64,000 nt of DNA from Planomicrobium stackebrandtii (GTDB lineage Bacteria > Bacillota > Bacilli > Bacillales_A > Planococcaceae): positions 62,001 to 126,000 of the forward strand of contig NZ_JAUSWB010000006.1 of NCBI RefSeq assembly GCF_030814955.1, read 5' to 3'. The notes under the pieces were generated by a model. It saw only the letters and a program-made list of their open reading frames with translations. It ran no database searches and was not told the origin of the DNA. Position numbers and translations under genes: made by a program. Positions within the stretch are counted from its first letter, which is position 1. Each line of letters begins with the position of its first letter. Shown one piece after another: positions 32,764 to 41,316 of this stretch.

Positions 32764-33728
32764 GCGAGTACCCCCGTTTCCTTAGCGAGAGCTGCTTTCA
32801 ACAAATCACGGTCATTGGCATACGCTACAATTCGGCCATCCTGAATGATGGCCAAGTGATCTTGGCTGCTTCCATCCAGCTGAAAAAAAGCTTCTTCAAT
32901 AGTGGAGTCAGCTGAAATCTTCTCAGCGTCTCCTGTCCATCCAGTAGAGAACAAGCCTAAAAACTCCAGCAATTTCCTTTCGCCGAATGTACGTTTTTGA
33001 TTGATGCGCTCTACACCGATAAAGTTTCGGACAAATTCGTTTACGGGGTTGTCAACCAGTTCCTGCGGTGTTCCTGTCTGCTCAACTTGCCCGCCTCGCA
33101 TTACGATAATGGAATCTGCAATTTTCAACGCCTCATCCATATCGTGTGTCACAAAAACGATGGTTTTCTTGATGGTTTGCTGGAGATTCCGGAGTTCGTC
33201 CTGTAGTTGTTCCCGGCTGATCGGGTCAAGTGCAGAAAAAGGTTCATCCATCAGTACAATGTTCGGGTCTCCAGCAAGTGCGCGAACTACGCCTACACGC
33301 TGCTGTTGTCCGCCGCTTAATTCAAGCGGATAGCGATCCATGTAAATGGCTGGATCCAGACCGACTAATTCAAGCAGTTCACGTACACGTTCTTCTTTTT
33401 TGGTTTTTGGCCACTCCAGCAACTTGGGTACCAGCGCCACATTGTCCGAAATCGTCATATGCGGAAACAGCCCAATACGCTGAATAACATAACCGATGGA
33501 TCGCCGCAATTGAACTTCATCCATTCCGTTAATCGGCTTTTCATCAATATAGATGCTTCCGGCAGTCGGTTTTTCTAACTTATTGATCATTTTCATTAAA
33601 GTGGTTTTGCCGCATCCGCTAGGACCGATGATGGCAGTCAATTCATGAGTCGGCAGAACGAGTGAGATGTCTTTTAGCGCTTCTGTTCCATCAGGAAAGC
33701 GCTTCGTGACATTTTCAAATCGAATCAT
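32760..33728 (-). CDS. opuCA: Osmoprotectant ABC transporter ATPase with C-terminal CBS region
   Basis: 322 aa. Walker A GPSGCGKTTLMK, Q-loop YVIQRIGLFPHMTI, signature LSGGQQQRVGVVRAL, Walker B IVLMDEP. The C-terminal about 80 residues contain one CBS-like unit (STIEEAFFQLDGSSQDHLAIIQDGRIVAYANDRDLLKAAL). B. subtilis OpuCA (about 380 aa) carries two CBS units, so this protein is shorter by about one. AAAGGAG favours the ATG at 33728 over one three codons earlier. Confidence 0.92.
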   Translation of the reverse strand: MIRFENVTKRFPDGTEALKDISLVLPTHELTAIIGPSGCGKTTLMKMINKLEKPTAGSIYIDEKPINGMDEVQLRRSIGYVIQRIGLFPHMTISDNVALVPKLLEWPKTKKEERVRELLELVGLDPAIYMDRYPLELSGGQQQRVGVVRALAGDPNIVLMDEPFSALDPISREQLQDELRNLQQTIKKTIVFVTHDMDEALKIADSIIVMRGGQVEQTGTPQELVDNPVNEFVRNFIGVERINQKRTFGERKLLEFLGLFSTGWTGDAEKISADSTIEEAFFQLDGSSQDHLAIIQDGRIVAYANDRDLLKAALAKETGVLA

Positions 33729-33815
33729 AGCATCCACTCCTTTCTGATTCTTTCAGCCTAGCTTTTTTATACCCTCTGGCCGACTTCTTTACTCCTTAAA
33801 GTTTTCACGGAATAA

Positions 33816-34661
33816 TTACTGCTCTTCAAAAACCAGATGAACCGGGTTGGCAATCTGCACGAAGCCAATTTCCCTGTATATTTTATTGGCTGTGGCATTG
33901 CTCAGATCGGTGTAGAGCATGACAAAATCAAACTCCAGCAGCAGTTCGTCCGTGACTTCCGCGACCAAGGTCCGTGCATATCCCTTGCCACGGCATTCTT
34001 GGGGTGTGAATACGAAGGAAACTGTGATGCCATGTTTGGAAGGGCGCGCTTTTTTCATACAGGAAACGACCACTCCATCCACTTCCCACACGTAGACTTC
34101 CTTTCTTTCCAGAAATTCGGCAATCCGGTGTTTTGCTTGGGCCTGAGTAGAGCGTTTAATTCCCGTGTCCACTTCAAAGAGCCTATACCATTCCTCAAGA
34201 AGTTCCGAATCTTTTTTACTGGCAATTCGCCAAGTTCCATCGCTTTTGCGCAATCCTTTATTGACTGCATCAATACGGTATAGACCCTGGTCCATCAATA
34301 CTGTTACCTGTTCTTCTGTCTGCTTAGTCCAAGCTTCCGCGAACATCCGGCTTGTTTGCTGTTCCCCGACCACTCCACTAATCTCTAATCCAAGATTCTG
34401 TAAATGTTCAGCGATTTCTTTTTCGATTCTGGGTATGCGCCGGAAAATCACCAGTTGCAAAGCATGCGGCGGCGTCATCAGACAAGCGCCGACAATTTCA
34501 CCTTCGACTTCGGCAATAGCTAAAAAATACTCCTCATACCGGTTGGCTTGAATTTGGCCAAGAACCCCCAGGAACAAGCTGTATATGTCTTCATTCTTAT
34601 AAAGCAAAGGTGCAACTCTTTCCGTAAACGCTGCTGAATCCGAGTAGATAAGCAATTCCAT
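33816..34661 (-). CDS. GNAT family N-acetyltransferase
   Basis: 281 aa from the ATG at 34661 (MELLIYSDSAAFTERVAPLLYKNEDIYS); a frame from 34697 adds 12 polar residues and neither start has a strong ribosome-binding site. Two-part protein of the kind common in Bacillus: an N-terminal region about 1-130 and a C-terminal GNAT domain with VSFVFTPQECRGKGYARTLVAEVTDELL (acetyl-CoA loop) and LYTDLSNATANKIYREIGFVQIANP. Acceptor unknown. Single gene between the opuC-like operon and a MFS gene. Confidence 0.85.
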   Translation of the reverse strand: MELLIYSDSAAFTERVAPLLYKNEDIYSLFLGVLGQIQANRYEEYFLAIAEVEGEIVGACLMTPPHALQLVIFRRIPRIEKEIAEHLQNLGLEISGVVGEQQTSRMFAEAWTKQTEEQVTVLMDQGLYRIDAVNKGLRKSDGTWRIASKKDSELLEEWYRLFEVDTGIKRSTQAQAKHRIAEFLERKEVYVWEVDGVVVSCMKKARPSKHGITVSFVFTPQECRGKGYARTLVAEVTDELLLEFDFVMLYTDLSNATANKIYREIGFVQIANPVHLVFEEQ

Positions 34662-34752
34662 TTTTTCACGTCCATTTCTGTCGTAATTCCTCTTCATAAG
34701 TATTAGCTATATTATGGAAAATCTCCTGCCCATATCGATATTTCCTTTAATA

Positions 34753-34796
34753 AAAAAACAACGTTCTCCGAAGTTAAATCGGACACGTTGTTTTTC
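34753..34796 (-). terminator. Terminator of the NiaP-like gene
   Basis: On the minus strand AAAAACAACGTGTCCG pairs with CGGAGAACGTTGTTTTTTT around an 8-nt loop. Confidence 0.8.
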
Positions 34797-34803
34797 AATC
34801 GAA

Positions 34804-36021
34804 TTATTCCAATTCCATTTGCTTTGTTTCAGTTCCTAAAAATGCCACTGCCATTGCTCCAATAAGGATAGAAACACAGAAAATCCCAAAAATCACATTG
34901 ATGCCGATGTTGGCCGTGAGCATCGAACCGACTAAAAGCGGTCCGAGAACTCCGCCAATTCGTCCAAAAGATGCAGCCATGCCTGTGCCAGTTCCACGAA
35001 TGACTGTCGGATACTGCTCTGGTGAGTATGCATATAAAGCTCCCCACGCGCCCAAGTTGAAGAACGACAGGAAAGCGCCTGCAACTATCAGTAAAGTGAT
35101 GGTTTCCGCATTGCCGAACGCCAGAGCGCTGGCTGCCGTTCCGATCAAATACGTGACCAAAACGAATTTCCGGCCGGCGCGCTCGATTAGCCAGGCTGCC
35201 GAAAAATAACCCGGCAATTGGGCCAAAGTCATGATCAGTACGTATTGGAAACTCTGGATCAAAGTAAATCCTTTAAGCACCATGACACTTGGCAGCCATA
35301 GGAACATCCCATAATACGAAAAGACGACTGTAAACCATACGATCCATAGCATCAAAGTAGGACGTCTGTATTTTTTTGACCAAACTTCTTTGATATTGGT
35401 GGAAACTGATCTTAGCACATTCTTTTTCGCAGAAAACTGCGGCGAATCAGGCAAGTTGATGCGTAGGTACAATGCATAAAATGCCGGTAAAGCCGTTAAC
35501 AGCAAAGCGACGCGCCAGCCATAGGACGGAATGATGAAATACGAAATAACTGCAGCAACCAGCCACCCAGCTGCCCAAAAACTTTCCAAGAGGACGACGA
35601 CACGGCCCCGTTCTTTTGCCGGCACACTTTCTGAAACTAAGGTGGATGCTACCGGCAGCTCACCGCCCAATCCCATTCCTACGAAAAAACGCAGGACCAA
35701 AAACGCAGCAAGCGTCGTTGTGAAGGCAGAGATTCCGCTGGCAATTGAAAACAGCAGCAAAGTGATGATGAAGATTTTCTTCCGGCCCACACGGTCTGCA
35801 TAAATGCCGAAGACAAATGCACCGACCGCCATCCCGATCGAGTTGACACTGCCAATCCAGCCCATTTCACTGGAAGTTAAACCCCAATCTTCATGCAAGG
35901 CTGCAATAACAAAAGCTAAAATTCCGACATCCATGGCATCGAAGAGCCAACCCAGCCCCGCGACCCACAATAACTTATTTCTTGAAATAGTACTTGGACT
36001 TTTCTCAACTACGGTCGACAT
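34804..36021 (-). CDS. MFS transporter, NiaP (nicotinate)-like
   Basis: 405 aa, twelve predicted spans. MFS signature GIYADRVGRKKIF between spans 2 and 3; LRFFVGMGLGGELPVASTLVSESVPAKERGRVVVLLESFWAAGWL and FDAMDVGILAFVIAAL are typical of the sugar-porter/aromatic-acid group that includes NiaP of Bacillus. Nicotinate is the likeliest substrate, but this rests on overall resemblance. AAGGAGA favours the ATG at 36021. Two direct copies of TGTCTTTACAC lie just upstream (36034 and 36056). Confidence 0.8.
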   Translation of the reverse strand: MSTVVEKSPSTISRNKLLWVAGLGWLFDAMDVGILAFVIAALHEDWGLTSSEMGWIGSVNSIGMAVGAFVFGIYADRVGRKKIFIITLLLFSIASGISAFTTTLAAFLVLRFFVGMGLGGELPVASTLVSESVPAKERGRVVVLLESFWAAGWLVAAVISYFIIPSYGWRVALLLTALPAFYALYLRINLPDSPQFSAKKNVLRSVSTNIKEVWSKKYRRPTLMLWIVWFTVVFSYYGMFLWLPSVMVLKGFTLIQSFQYVLIMTLAQLPGYFSAAWLIERAGRKFVLVTYLIGTAASALAFGNAETITLLIVAGAFLSFFNLGAWGALYAYSPEQYPTVIRGTGTGMAASFGRIGGVLGPLLVGSMLTANIGINVIFGIFCVSILIGAMAVAFLGTETKQMELE

Positions 36022-36033
36022 TGTCATTCTCCT

Positions 36034-36066
36034 TGTCTTTACACATGTATAGTACTGTCTTTACAC
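36034..36066. promoter_or_regulatory. Direct repeats TGTCTTTACAC upstream of the NiaP-like gene
   Basis: TGTCTTTACAC occurs at 36034-36044 and 36056-36066, 22 bp apart, each followed by a TATA-like stretch. The position, 13-45 bp before the start codon, suits a repressor site. A NiaR-type regulator is a possible reader, unproven. Confidence 0.45.
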
Positions 36067-36230
36067 CACTATACGCTTATGGCGAATTAGTGACAAGCCC
36101 CGTAGGAAAAGTCTGTTTTTTCTAATAAATTGTAATTGACGATGGTGAAATAGCAGCGATCAAAGATGATCAATTCAGCTTATATCTATAGGCAGTTCCA
36201 AAGAAATCAACTTTTATCCATCTATGAAGA

Positions 36231-37178
36231 TTAACCGGAAGAATTATTTGTGGTGGAAATAATCGCTGCATTGATGCTGACCATCATCGCTGCTTGCTGT
36301 GCTTGCATCAAGGTTTCCAGCGAGGTAGAGAACGTCATGGCAGAGATATCCTGAACTTCTAAATTATCCACCATCGCCTGCTGAACAGCGGTCGAAAAAG
36401 CCATGTCCTTGTACCAACGGAAAATCTTGGTTTTTTCCAGTTCACGGGTGTTTTCTGCAATCTCCCTCAGTGCCACGCCATCCACTTGTGTCACCGCTAA
36501 AAAACCAAGAACAGGATATTGTGCCAGACGGATTTTTATTTTTTCATCTTTAAAAAATTGGTGGATCGCCAGTACCCGCCCCACCATTTTGGGATCATAC
36601 GCAGGAGAATCAAAAGTCATAATTTGCGACAGCCATTGCAGGTCATTGCCCATGGTAAAGCCTTGCTCGCGAAGATCGCGGTAATACATATTCATGGTCG
36701 CTGCCCGCTCTTCAAGCAGACCTTCTCTGCTGCCTAGCAACGCTGCGTATGGGATGTCTTCGTTTGACGTCAGGAACTTGTGGTGCTTTTTCATCTCTTC
36801 GTACAATCCCTTTGTCCGTTCGGCTTCTTCCGGTTTCTGCATCAGCAGAGCTGCCAAGTACGTATAGGAAGTTTTCCAAAATCCCGCGTTATTCAACTCT
36901 TTCTGATTTTGATTGACCAGCTTCAATGAACTTTCCGCATCTTCCTCTTTCATCACCATAAAAGCTGCTGCTATATGGAGCAAGTGGGAGCGCAGAGGTG
37001 AAGTCCACCCCTCGGTCTTTTTAATGACCTCAACTGCTGCTTCATGCGCTTTCGCATCGAATGTCTGGTTACGCGATAAATATATATTCGCAACAGCCAA
37101 TGCAATTCGTTTGTCTACGGCCCATCCCGTTACTTTTGACACTTCCGAGAAAGTTTGTTCGATCTGTTTAATATCCAT
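36231..37178 (-). CDS. DUF4003 family protein
   Basis: 315 aa, all-helical and cytoplasmic, matching the DUF4003 pattern (FSEVSKVTGWAVDKRIALAVANIYLSRNQTFDA; GWTSPLRSHLLHIAAAFM; QGFTMGNDLQWLSQIMTF). Function unknown. Its ribosome-binding site AGGAGG (9 nt before the ATG) is part of the 3' arm of a hairpin that also looks like the terminator of the upstream zupT gene, so translation or transcription may be controlled there. Confidence 0.87.
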   Translation of the reverse strand: MDIKQIEQTFSEVSKVTGWAVDKRIALAVANIYLSRNQTFDAKAHEAAVEVIKKTEGWTSPLRSHLLHIAAAFMVMKEEDAESSLKLVNQNQKELNNAGFWKTSYTYLAALLMQKPEEAERTKGLYEEMKKHHKFLTSNEDIPYAALLGSREGLLEERAATMNMYYRDLREQGFTMGNDLQWLSQIMTFDSPAYDPKMVGRVLAIHQFFKDEKIKIRLAQYPVLGFLAVTQVDGVALREIAENTRELEKTKIFRWYKDMAFSTAVQQAMVDNLEVQDISAMTFSTSLETLMQAQQAAMMVSINAAIISTTNNSSG

Positions 37179-37185
37179 AGAAAAA

Positions 37186-37219
37186 GCCTCCTTTTCTCTC
37201 TATTACGAGAAAAGGAGGC
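37186..37219 (-). terminator. Terminator hairpin of zupT containing the next gene's ribosome-binding site
   Basis: Perfect 13-bp arms GCCTCCTTTTCTC and GAGAAAAGGAGGC around an 8-nt loop, followed on the minus strand by TTTTTC and then, within 7 nt, the DUF4003 start codon. The AAGGAGG of the 3' arm is the only ribosome-binding site of that gene. Confidence 0.8.
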
Positions 37220-37233
37220 TAAAAGTTCCAAGA

Positions 37234-38049
37234 TTAGACGATTAATACCAAGCTGACAGCCATTACCGCCATACCCGCCACCAGTCCGTAGATGGACAAG
37301 TGGGCTTCGTCGTAGCGTTTCGCAGCAGGCAATAGTTCATCCAGTGAGATAAAGACCATAATGCCAGCTACTCCAGCGAATATAATTCCAAACAGGGTGT
37401 CGCTGAGAAATGGCATCAGGAACAGCCACGCCGCAATCGCTCCGATCGGTTCTGAAATCCCTGAAAGAAAACTGTATTGAAAAGCCTTTTTCCGGCTCCC
37501 GGTTGCATAATAAATCGGAACCGAAACAGCGATCCCTTCCGGAATGTTGTGAATTGCTACCGCAATAGCGATGGCGATACCAAGGGTAGGGTCCTGCATC
37601 GCTGACATAAATGTCGCGATCCCTTCCGGAAAATTGTGAATGGCGATTGCCAGTGCCGTGAAAATACCCATCTTCCGCAGCCGTGCATATTCATCATTTG
37701 TCGGACCATCATCCATGTCCTCAACCGTTTTGACTTCATGCGGATTGCCTAATTGGGGCAAAATCCGATCCAATACCGCCATGAAAATCATGCCGCCGAA
37801 AAATCCAGCCAAGGTCAGCCAGTAGCCCATGCTTTCGCCATGGGCACCGGTCAAGGAGTCTTTTGCTTTAACAAAAATTTCAATCATGGAAACGTAAATC
37901 ATCACTCCGGCTGAAAAACCCAATGAAATCGATAGGAATTTTGTGTTGGTACGGGATGCAAAAAATGCGATCAAACTGCCAATCCCAGTGGCCAGCCCGG
38001 CAAAAAGAGTTAATCCAAGCGCAAATAAGACTGTACTGTCCATAGACAT
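37234..38049 (-). CDS. zupT: ZIP family divalent metal transporter
   Basis: 271 aa with eight predicted spans. Metal-binding signatures in spans 4 and 5: IHNFPEGIATFMS and IHNIPEGIAVSVPIYYATGSRKKAF, and a further SGISEPIGA. A His/Asp-bearing cytoplasmic loop (HEVKTVEDMDDGPTNDEYARL) precedes span 4. It should import zinc or another divalent metal. GGAAGG precedes two in-frame ATGs (38049, 38043); either could be used. Confidence 0.92.
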   Translation of the reverse strand: MSMDSTVLFALGLTLFAGLATGIGSLIAFFASRTNTKFLSISLGFSAGVMIYVSMIEIFVKAKDSLTGAHGESMGYWLTLAGFFGGMIFMAVLDRILPQLGNPHEVKTVEDMDDGPTNDEYARLRKMGIFTALAIAIHNFPEGIATFMSAMQDPTLGIAIAIAVAIHNIPEGIAVSVPIYYATGSRKKAFQYSFLSGISEPIGAIAAWLFLMPFLSDTLFGIIFAGVAGIMVFISLDELLPAAKRYDEAHLSIYGLVAGMAVMAVSLVLIV

Positions 38050-38143
38050 GCCTTCCTTCCAATTCTAGTGAATATGGTTATTGTACGCCAAAAGTTTCCT
38101 TTGCGCAACTTTTTTTAACATGGAAAGATTTTCTACTATTCAT

Positions 38144-38788
38144 TTATTTTATCTTACCAAGAAGGCCTTTCAGTTTCTGCCAATCTCCATCTTTCAATGC
38201 ACGGACAGGCGGATTATAAAACACACTGGCCGGATGAAATGTAGGAAAAACATGATAAATTTCAGCAGTTTCTTTAAAGACCCCTTCCTCCTCATTCCAA
38301 TATAAAATCGGCGTCTCCATTAAAACGCCGTGAAGTTCAGTAACTTTTGCCTTTGGGCCGATCAACCGCTGCAGCCCAACATTGCCTAAAGTCACAATCA
38401 GCGGGGGCCAGACATCCTGAATCTCCGTATCCAATATTGGTGCATGTGCAATAATTTCCTTTTTGGTCGGTGCCCGGTTGTACTTTCTTTCAACGGTCTC
38501 TCCATTGCGCTTTTTCTTGGTCCCCCACTTATAAGGCCTGCTTCGCACCGCACTTGTAATATAGACATCTTCCCTTGCTAAACCAACACTTTCAAGAGAT
38601 GCCATCAACTCTTTTCCAGCCCGTCCCGTAAAAGGAATGCCAGTTTCCACTTCGTTTTCTCCCGGCGCTTCTCCTACCAGCATAATAGCCGGATTGGCAG
38701 GTCCGCTTCCCCAGACAAATCCCTCGACAGGATGCCCTTCTATTCTTTTTTTTCCTAGTTCAGCCAGCTCTTTTGAAATTTTATACAT
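38144..38788 (-). CDS. Uracil-DNA glycosylase superfamily protein (family-4-like, no Fe-S cysteines)
   Basis: 214 aa. Superfamily motif 1 is LVGEAPGENEVETGIPFTGRAGKEL, the internal TSAVRSRP follows, and motif 2 is HVFPTFHPASVFYNPPVR. Family 4 enzymes usually bind a 4Fe-4S cluster through four Cys; this protein contains no Cys at all, so it is a cluster-free relative. It should remove uracil or another damaged base from DNA. Single gene, divergent from glnK. Confidence 0.85.
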   Translation of the reverse strand: MYKISKELAELGKKRIEGHPVEGFVWGSGPANPAIMLVGEAPGENEVETGIPFTGRAGKELMASLESVGLAREDVYITSAVRSRPYKWGTKKKRNGETVERKYNRAPTKKEIIAHAPILDTEIQDVWPPLIVTLGNVGLQRLIGPKAKVTELHGVLMETPILYWNEEEGVFKETAEIYHVFPTFHPASVFYNPPVRALKDGDWQKLKGLLGKIK

Positions 38789-38850
38789 CCAGTTTCACCT
38801 CAACTATTTATTTTCATGTAAGGAAATCTAACATGAAATGAAAATAACTC

Positions 38851-38895
38851 TTGCATTTTCAGAAAATATAAACTAATATGTTAACAAACCTAACA
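38851..38895 (+). promoter_or_regulatory. glnK-amtB promoter with TnrA/GlnR-type operator
   Basis: SigmaA promoter TTGCAT (38851-38856), 17-bp spacer, TAATAT (38874-38879). Directly behind it TGTTA, 7 bp, TAACA (38879-38895) fits the TnrA/GlnR consensus TGTNAN7TNACA. Overlap with the -10 and start region favours repression, as by GlnR, over activation. Confidence 0.7.
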
Positions 38896-38911
38896 TTAAG
38901 GAGGAAAAGAC

Positions 38912-39253
38912 ATGAAAAAGATTGAAACGATTATTCGGCCCTCGGTTTTCGCGGATGTTCGCCAAGCTTTGGCGCTTGAAGGAATAGACGGTTTGAGTGT
39001 AACGGAAATTGCGGGAATCGGAAAGCAGGAAGGCCGAGTCGGTTTGTTCCGAGGCAACGCCTACACAATGGAATTTTCTCCAAAATTGAAATTAGAAATG
39101 GTAGTGGATGACGACAAAGTCGAAGATATCATCCAAGCTTTACTGGAATATGCCTCAACCGGCCAAGTCGGAGATGGCAAAATTTTCATTTTGCCGGTTG
39201 AAGAAGCGATAAGAATCAGAACAAAAGAACGCGGCGTCGTCGCGATTGGATAA
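38912..39253 (+). CDS. glnK: PII-family nitrogen regulatory protein
   Basis: 113 aa. Pattern MKKIETIIRPSVFADVRQALALEGIDGLSVTEIAGIGKQ, T-loop GLFRGNAYTMEF with Tyr51 at the usual place, B-loop TGQVGDGKIFILPVEEAIRIRT, C-terminal RGVVAIG. It binds ATP/ADP and 2-oxoglutarate and should gate the ammonium channel next to it. AAGGAGG lies 6 nt before the ATG. Order glnK-amtB is the reverse of nrgA-nrgB of B. subtilis. Confidence 0.93.
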   Translation: MKKIETIIRPSVFADVRQALALEGIDGLSVTEIAGIGKQEGRVGLFRGNAYTMEFSPKLKLEMVVDDDKVEDIIQALLEYASTGQVGDGKIFILPVEEAIRIRTKERGVVAIG

Positions 39254-39265
39254 GGAGGAGATTTG

Positions 39266-40555
39266 ATGGAAGCAGTTCAAAGTTCAGTAGATATGTTATG
39301 GGTGATGCTCGGGGCTATGCTGGTATTTTTCATGCACGCAGGATTTGCCATGGTGGAGTCAGGCTTTACACGATCTAAAAATACCCTGAATATTTTAATG
39401 AAAAACATGATCACTGTTGCACTTGGGTCGATTCTTTATTTTATCGTCGGATACGCTCTTATGTTTGGCCCGTCAGCTTTCGGATTAATCGGCACAGAAG
39501 GATTTGCTTTATCAGGGGTTGAAGACATTGGATTCTTCGTCTTCCAGGCTGTTTTTGCCGCTACTTGTGCGACGATCATTTCGGGAGCTGTAGCTGAACG
39601 GATGCATTTATCCGCTTATATTTTGTTGACAATCGCTATGACTGCAGTCATTTACCCTGTCGTTGGACATTGGGTATGGGGCGGTGGCTGGCTGTCACAA
39701 ATCGGCTTTATTGATTTTGCTGGATCAACGGTGGTGCATTTAACCGGTGCAGTAGCTGCATTTATTGCCGCTTGGAAAATCGGACCCCGCATCGGAAAAT
39801 ACAGCGGCAAGTCGGTCAATACAATTCCCGGCCACAGTTTACCGCTTGGCGCATTAGGGGTTTTCATCCTTTGGCTCGGCTGGTTCGGATTTAATGGAGG
39901 CAGCACCTTGGCAGCTGACCCTGCTCTCGTACCTCCCGTAATCGCTAATACGCTATTGGCAGCATCTGCCGGGGTACTCGCCACCGCCGGATATACACGC
40001 TTGCGCTATGGCCGCATCGATGCTTCGTTAACTATGAACGGCGCGCTTGCTGGACTGGTCGGCATTACCGCAGGTGCAGCAAACGTTTCTCTTGTTGGCG
40101 CAATTGTCATCGGTTTGATAGCCGGGGTCATCATGACCGAAGCTATCCGTTTGCTGGATTCCAAAATTCGTGTCGATGATCCGGTCGGAGCTATTTCCGT
40201 TCACGGTATTGCAGGTATCTGGGGGACGCTTGCAGTCGGCTTGTTCGATACTACTGGCGGGTTGCTTTACGGTGGCGGAGCAGAGATCCTCGGACTCCAG
40301 GCAGTCGGAATTCTGGCGGTAATTGCCTGGGCTTCCATTTCCACTGGATTGGTATTGTTCGCTATCGGCAGCATTGTATCTCTTAGAGTTACTGCTGAGG
40401 AAGAAGAAGTCGGCTTGGACTTTTCAGAGCATGGCTCTCAGGCATACTCCATGCAGGATGTCCTGCTCGGTTCACCGACTGGCAGCAACGACTCATTTGC
40501 GCACCGGCTGAACCAGCTGGGCGATGCACCTACTTCCCAAAAATCAACTTCCTAG
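39266..40555 (+). CDS. amtB: Ammonium transporter
   Basis: 429 aa, eleven spans. Signatures: MHAGFAMVESGFTRSKNTLNILMKN, HWVWGGGWL with the first pore His, DFAGSTVVHLTGAVAAFIAAW, and VHGIAGIWGTLAVGLF with the second pore His. It conducts ammonium/ammonia and is blocked by GlnK. Start ATG at 39266, 6-7 nt after AAGGAGGAG, 12 bp past glnK. Shares a two-way terminator with the PAP2 gene. Confidence 0.95.
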   Translation: MEAVQSSVDMLWVMLGAMLVFFMHAGFAMVESGFTRSKNTLNILMKNMITVALGSILYFIVGYALMFGPSAFGLIGTEGFALSGVEDIGFFVFQAVFAATCATIISGAVAERMHLSAYILLTIAMTAVIYPVVGHWVWGGGWLSQIGFIDFAGSTVVHLTGAVAAFIAAWKIGPRIGKYSGKSVNTIPGHSLPLGALGVFILWLGWFGFNGGSTLAADPALVPPVIANTLLAASAGVLATAGYTRLRYGRIDASLTMNGALAGLVGITAGAANVSLVGAIVIGLIAGVIMTEAIRLLDSKIRVDDPVGAISVHGIAGIWGTLAVGLFDTTGGLLYGGGAEILGLQAVGILAVIAWASISTGLVLFAIGSIVSLRVTAEEEEVGLDFSEHGSQAYSMQDVLLGSPTGSNDSFAHRLNQLGDAPTSQKSTS

Positions 40556-40563
40556 CCAAAGCG

Positions 40564-40604
40564 AAAAAGAGGAATTTCCGGTTACTCCGGAAATTCCTCT
40601 TTTT
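40564..40604. terminator. Bidirectional terminator between amtB and the PAP2 gene
   Basis: AAAAAGAGGAATTTCCGG and CCGGAAATTCCTCTTTTT match perfectly around TTACT, with T runs on both strands. Confidence 0.9.
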
Positions 40605-41220
40605 CTCGTTCTGCAGCCCTTTTTCGGAACTGTCGTTCACGCAGTTCATACCAGACGGCTATTGCCACAAACCAGGCATAGCCAGCAAAAAGGCCAGCAG
40701 TAATATCAGAAAAGTAATGTTCTCCCCCCGCCACTCTCGATAAGGCAACAAGTACGGACAGCGCAACAGCGGCCAGCCATATGAAAGCTTTGATCTTTCG
40801 TGAGGCACTGGCTTCCGAGAGAAAATAAGCCAGCGTAAACAAGTACAACAAGCCAACCATCGCATGATTGGATGGGAAACTGAAAGATTCCAAACCATGC
40901 TGCAAATCCGGACGCGGGCGCTCGAACCATTCTTTCATTAGCTGGTTCAGCACATTTCCCACGCCAACAGCCAGAAAGACGAACAGCATTCCGCGGTAGT
41001 TTTTTCGGAACAGCCACAGATAGATGAGCAGCACCAGACTTACACCCGCTATCATCCATGGTTCTCCTATAAATGACATGCTGTCGAGCAGCCTCTGACC
41101 GCCTAACAGCTCTGCCGCTTGCTGATCGATTTGAATAATCGCTTTTTCAGGGTAATTAACAAGTATGGCAAAAAAACCGAGCAAGGTCGCTATTGCCAAT
41201 GGATAAAAAAGATGCCTCAT
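40582..41220 (-). CDS. PAP2-family phosphatase
   Basis: 212 aa, about six spans. The three phosphatase motifs are KEWFERPRP, FPSNHAM and SRVAGGEHYFSDITAG. Such enzymes dephosphorylate undecaprenyl pyrophosphate or phosphatidate/phosphatidylglycerophosphate at the outer membrane face; YodM/BcrC-like roles are possible. The frame opens with a GTG at 41229, but AGAGGG fits the ATG at 41220. Ends inside the shared terminator. Confidence 0.9.
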   Translation of the reverse strand: MRHLFYPLAIATLLGFFAILVNYPEKAIIQIDQQAAELLGGQRLLDSMSFIGEPWMIAGVSLVLLIYLWLFRKNYRGMLFVFLAVGVGNVLNQLMKEWFERPRPDLQHGLESFSFPSNHAMVGLLYLFTLAYFLSEASASRKIKAFIWLAAVALSVLVALSRVAGGEHYFSDITAGLFAGYAWFVAIAVWYELRERQFRKRAAEREKEEFPE

Positions 41221-41272
41221 GACATACACCCTCTTTCCTTATTACTTACAGTTTATCATAAGCAAAATGAAA

Positions 41273-41304
41273 AGCCCGCTCGCCATGTCAGCGAACGGGC
41301 CCAA
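41273..41304 (-). terminator. Terminator of the ABC transporter operon
   Basis: On the minus strand GGGCCCGTTCGC pairs with GCGAGCGGGCTTTTC. Confidence 0.75.
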
Positions 41305-41316
41305 TTTCCAATTTAG

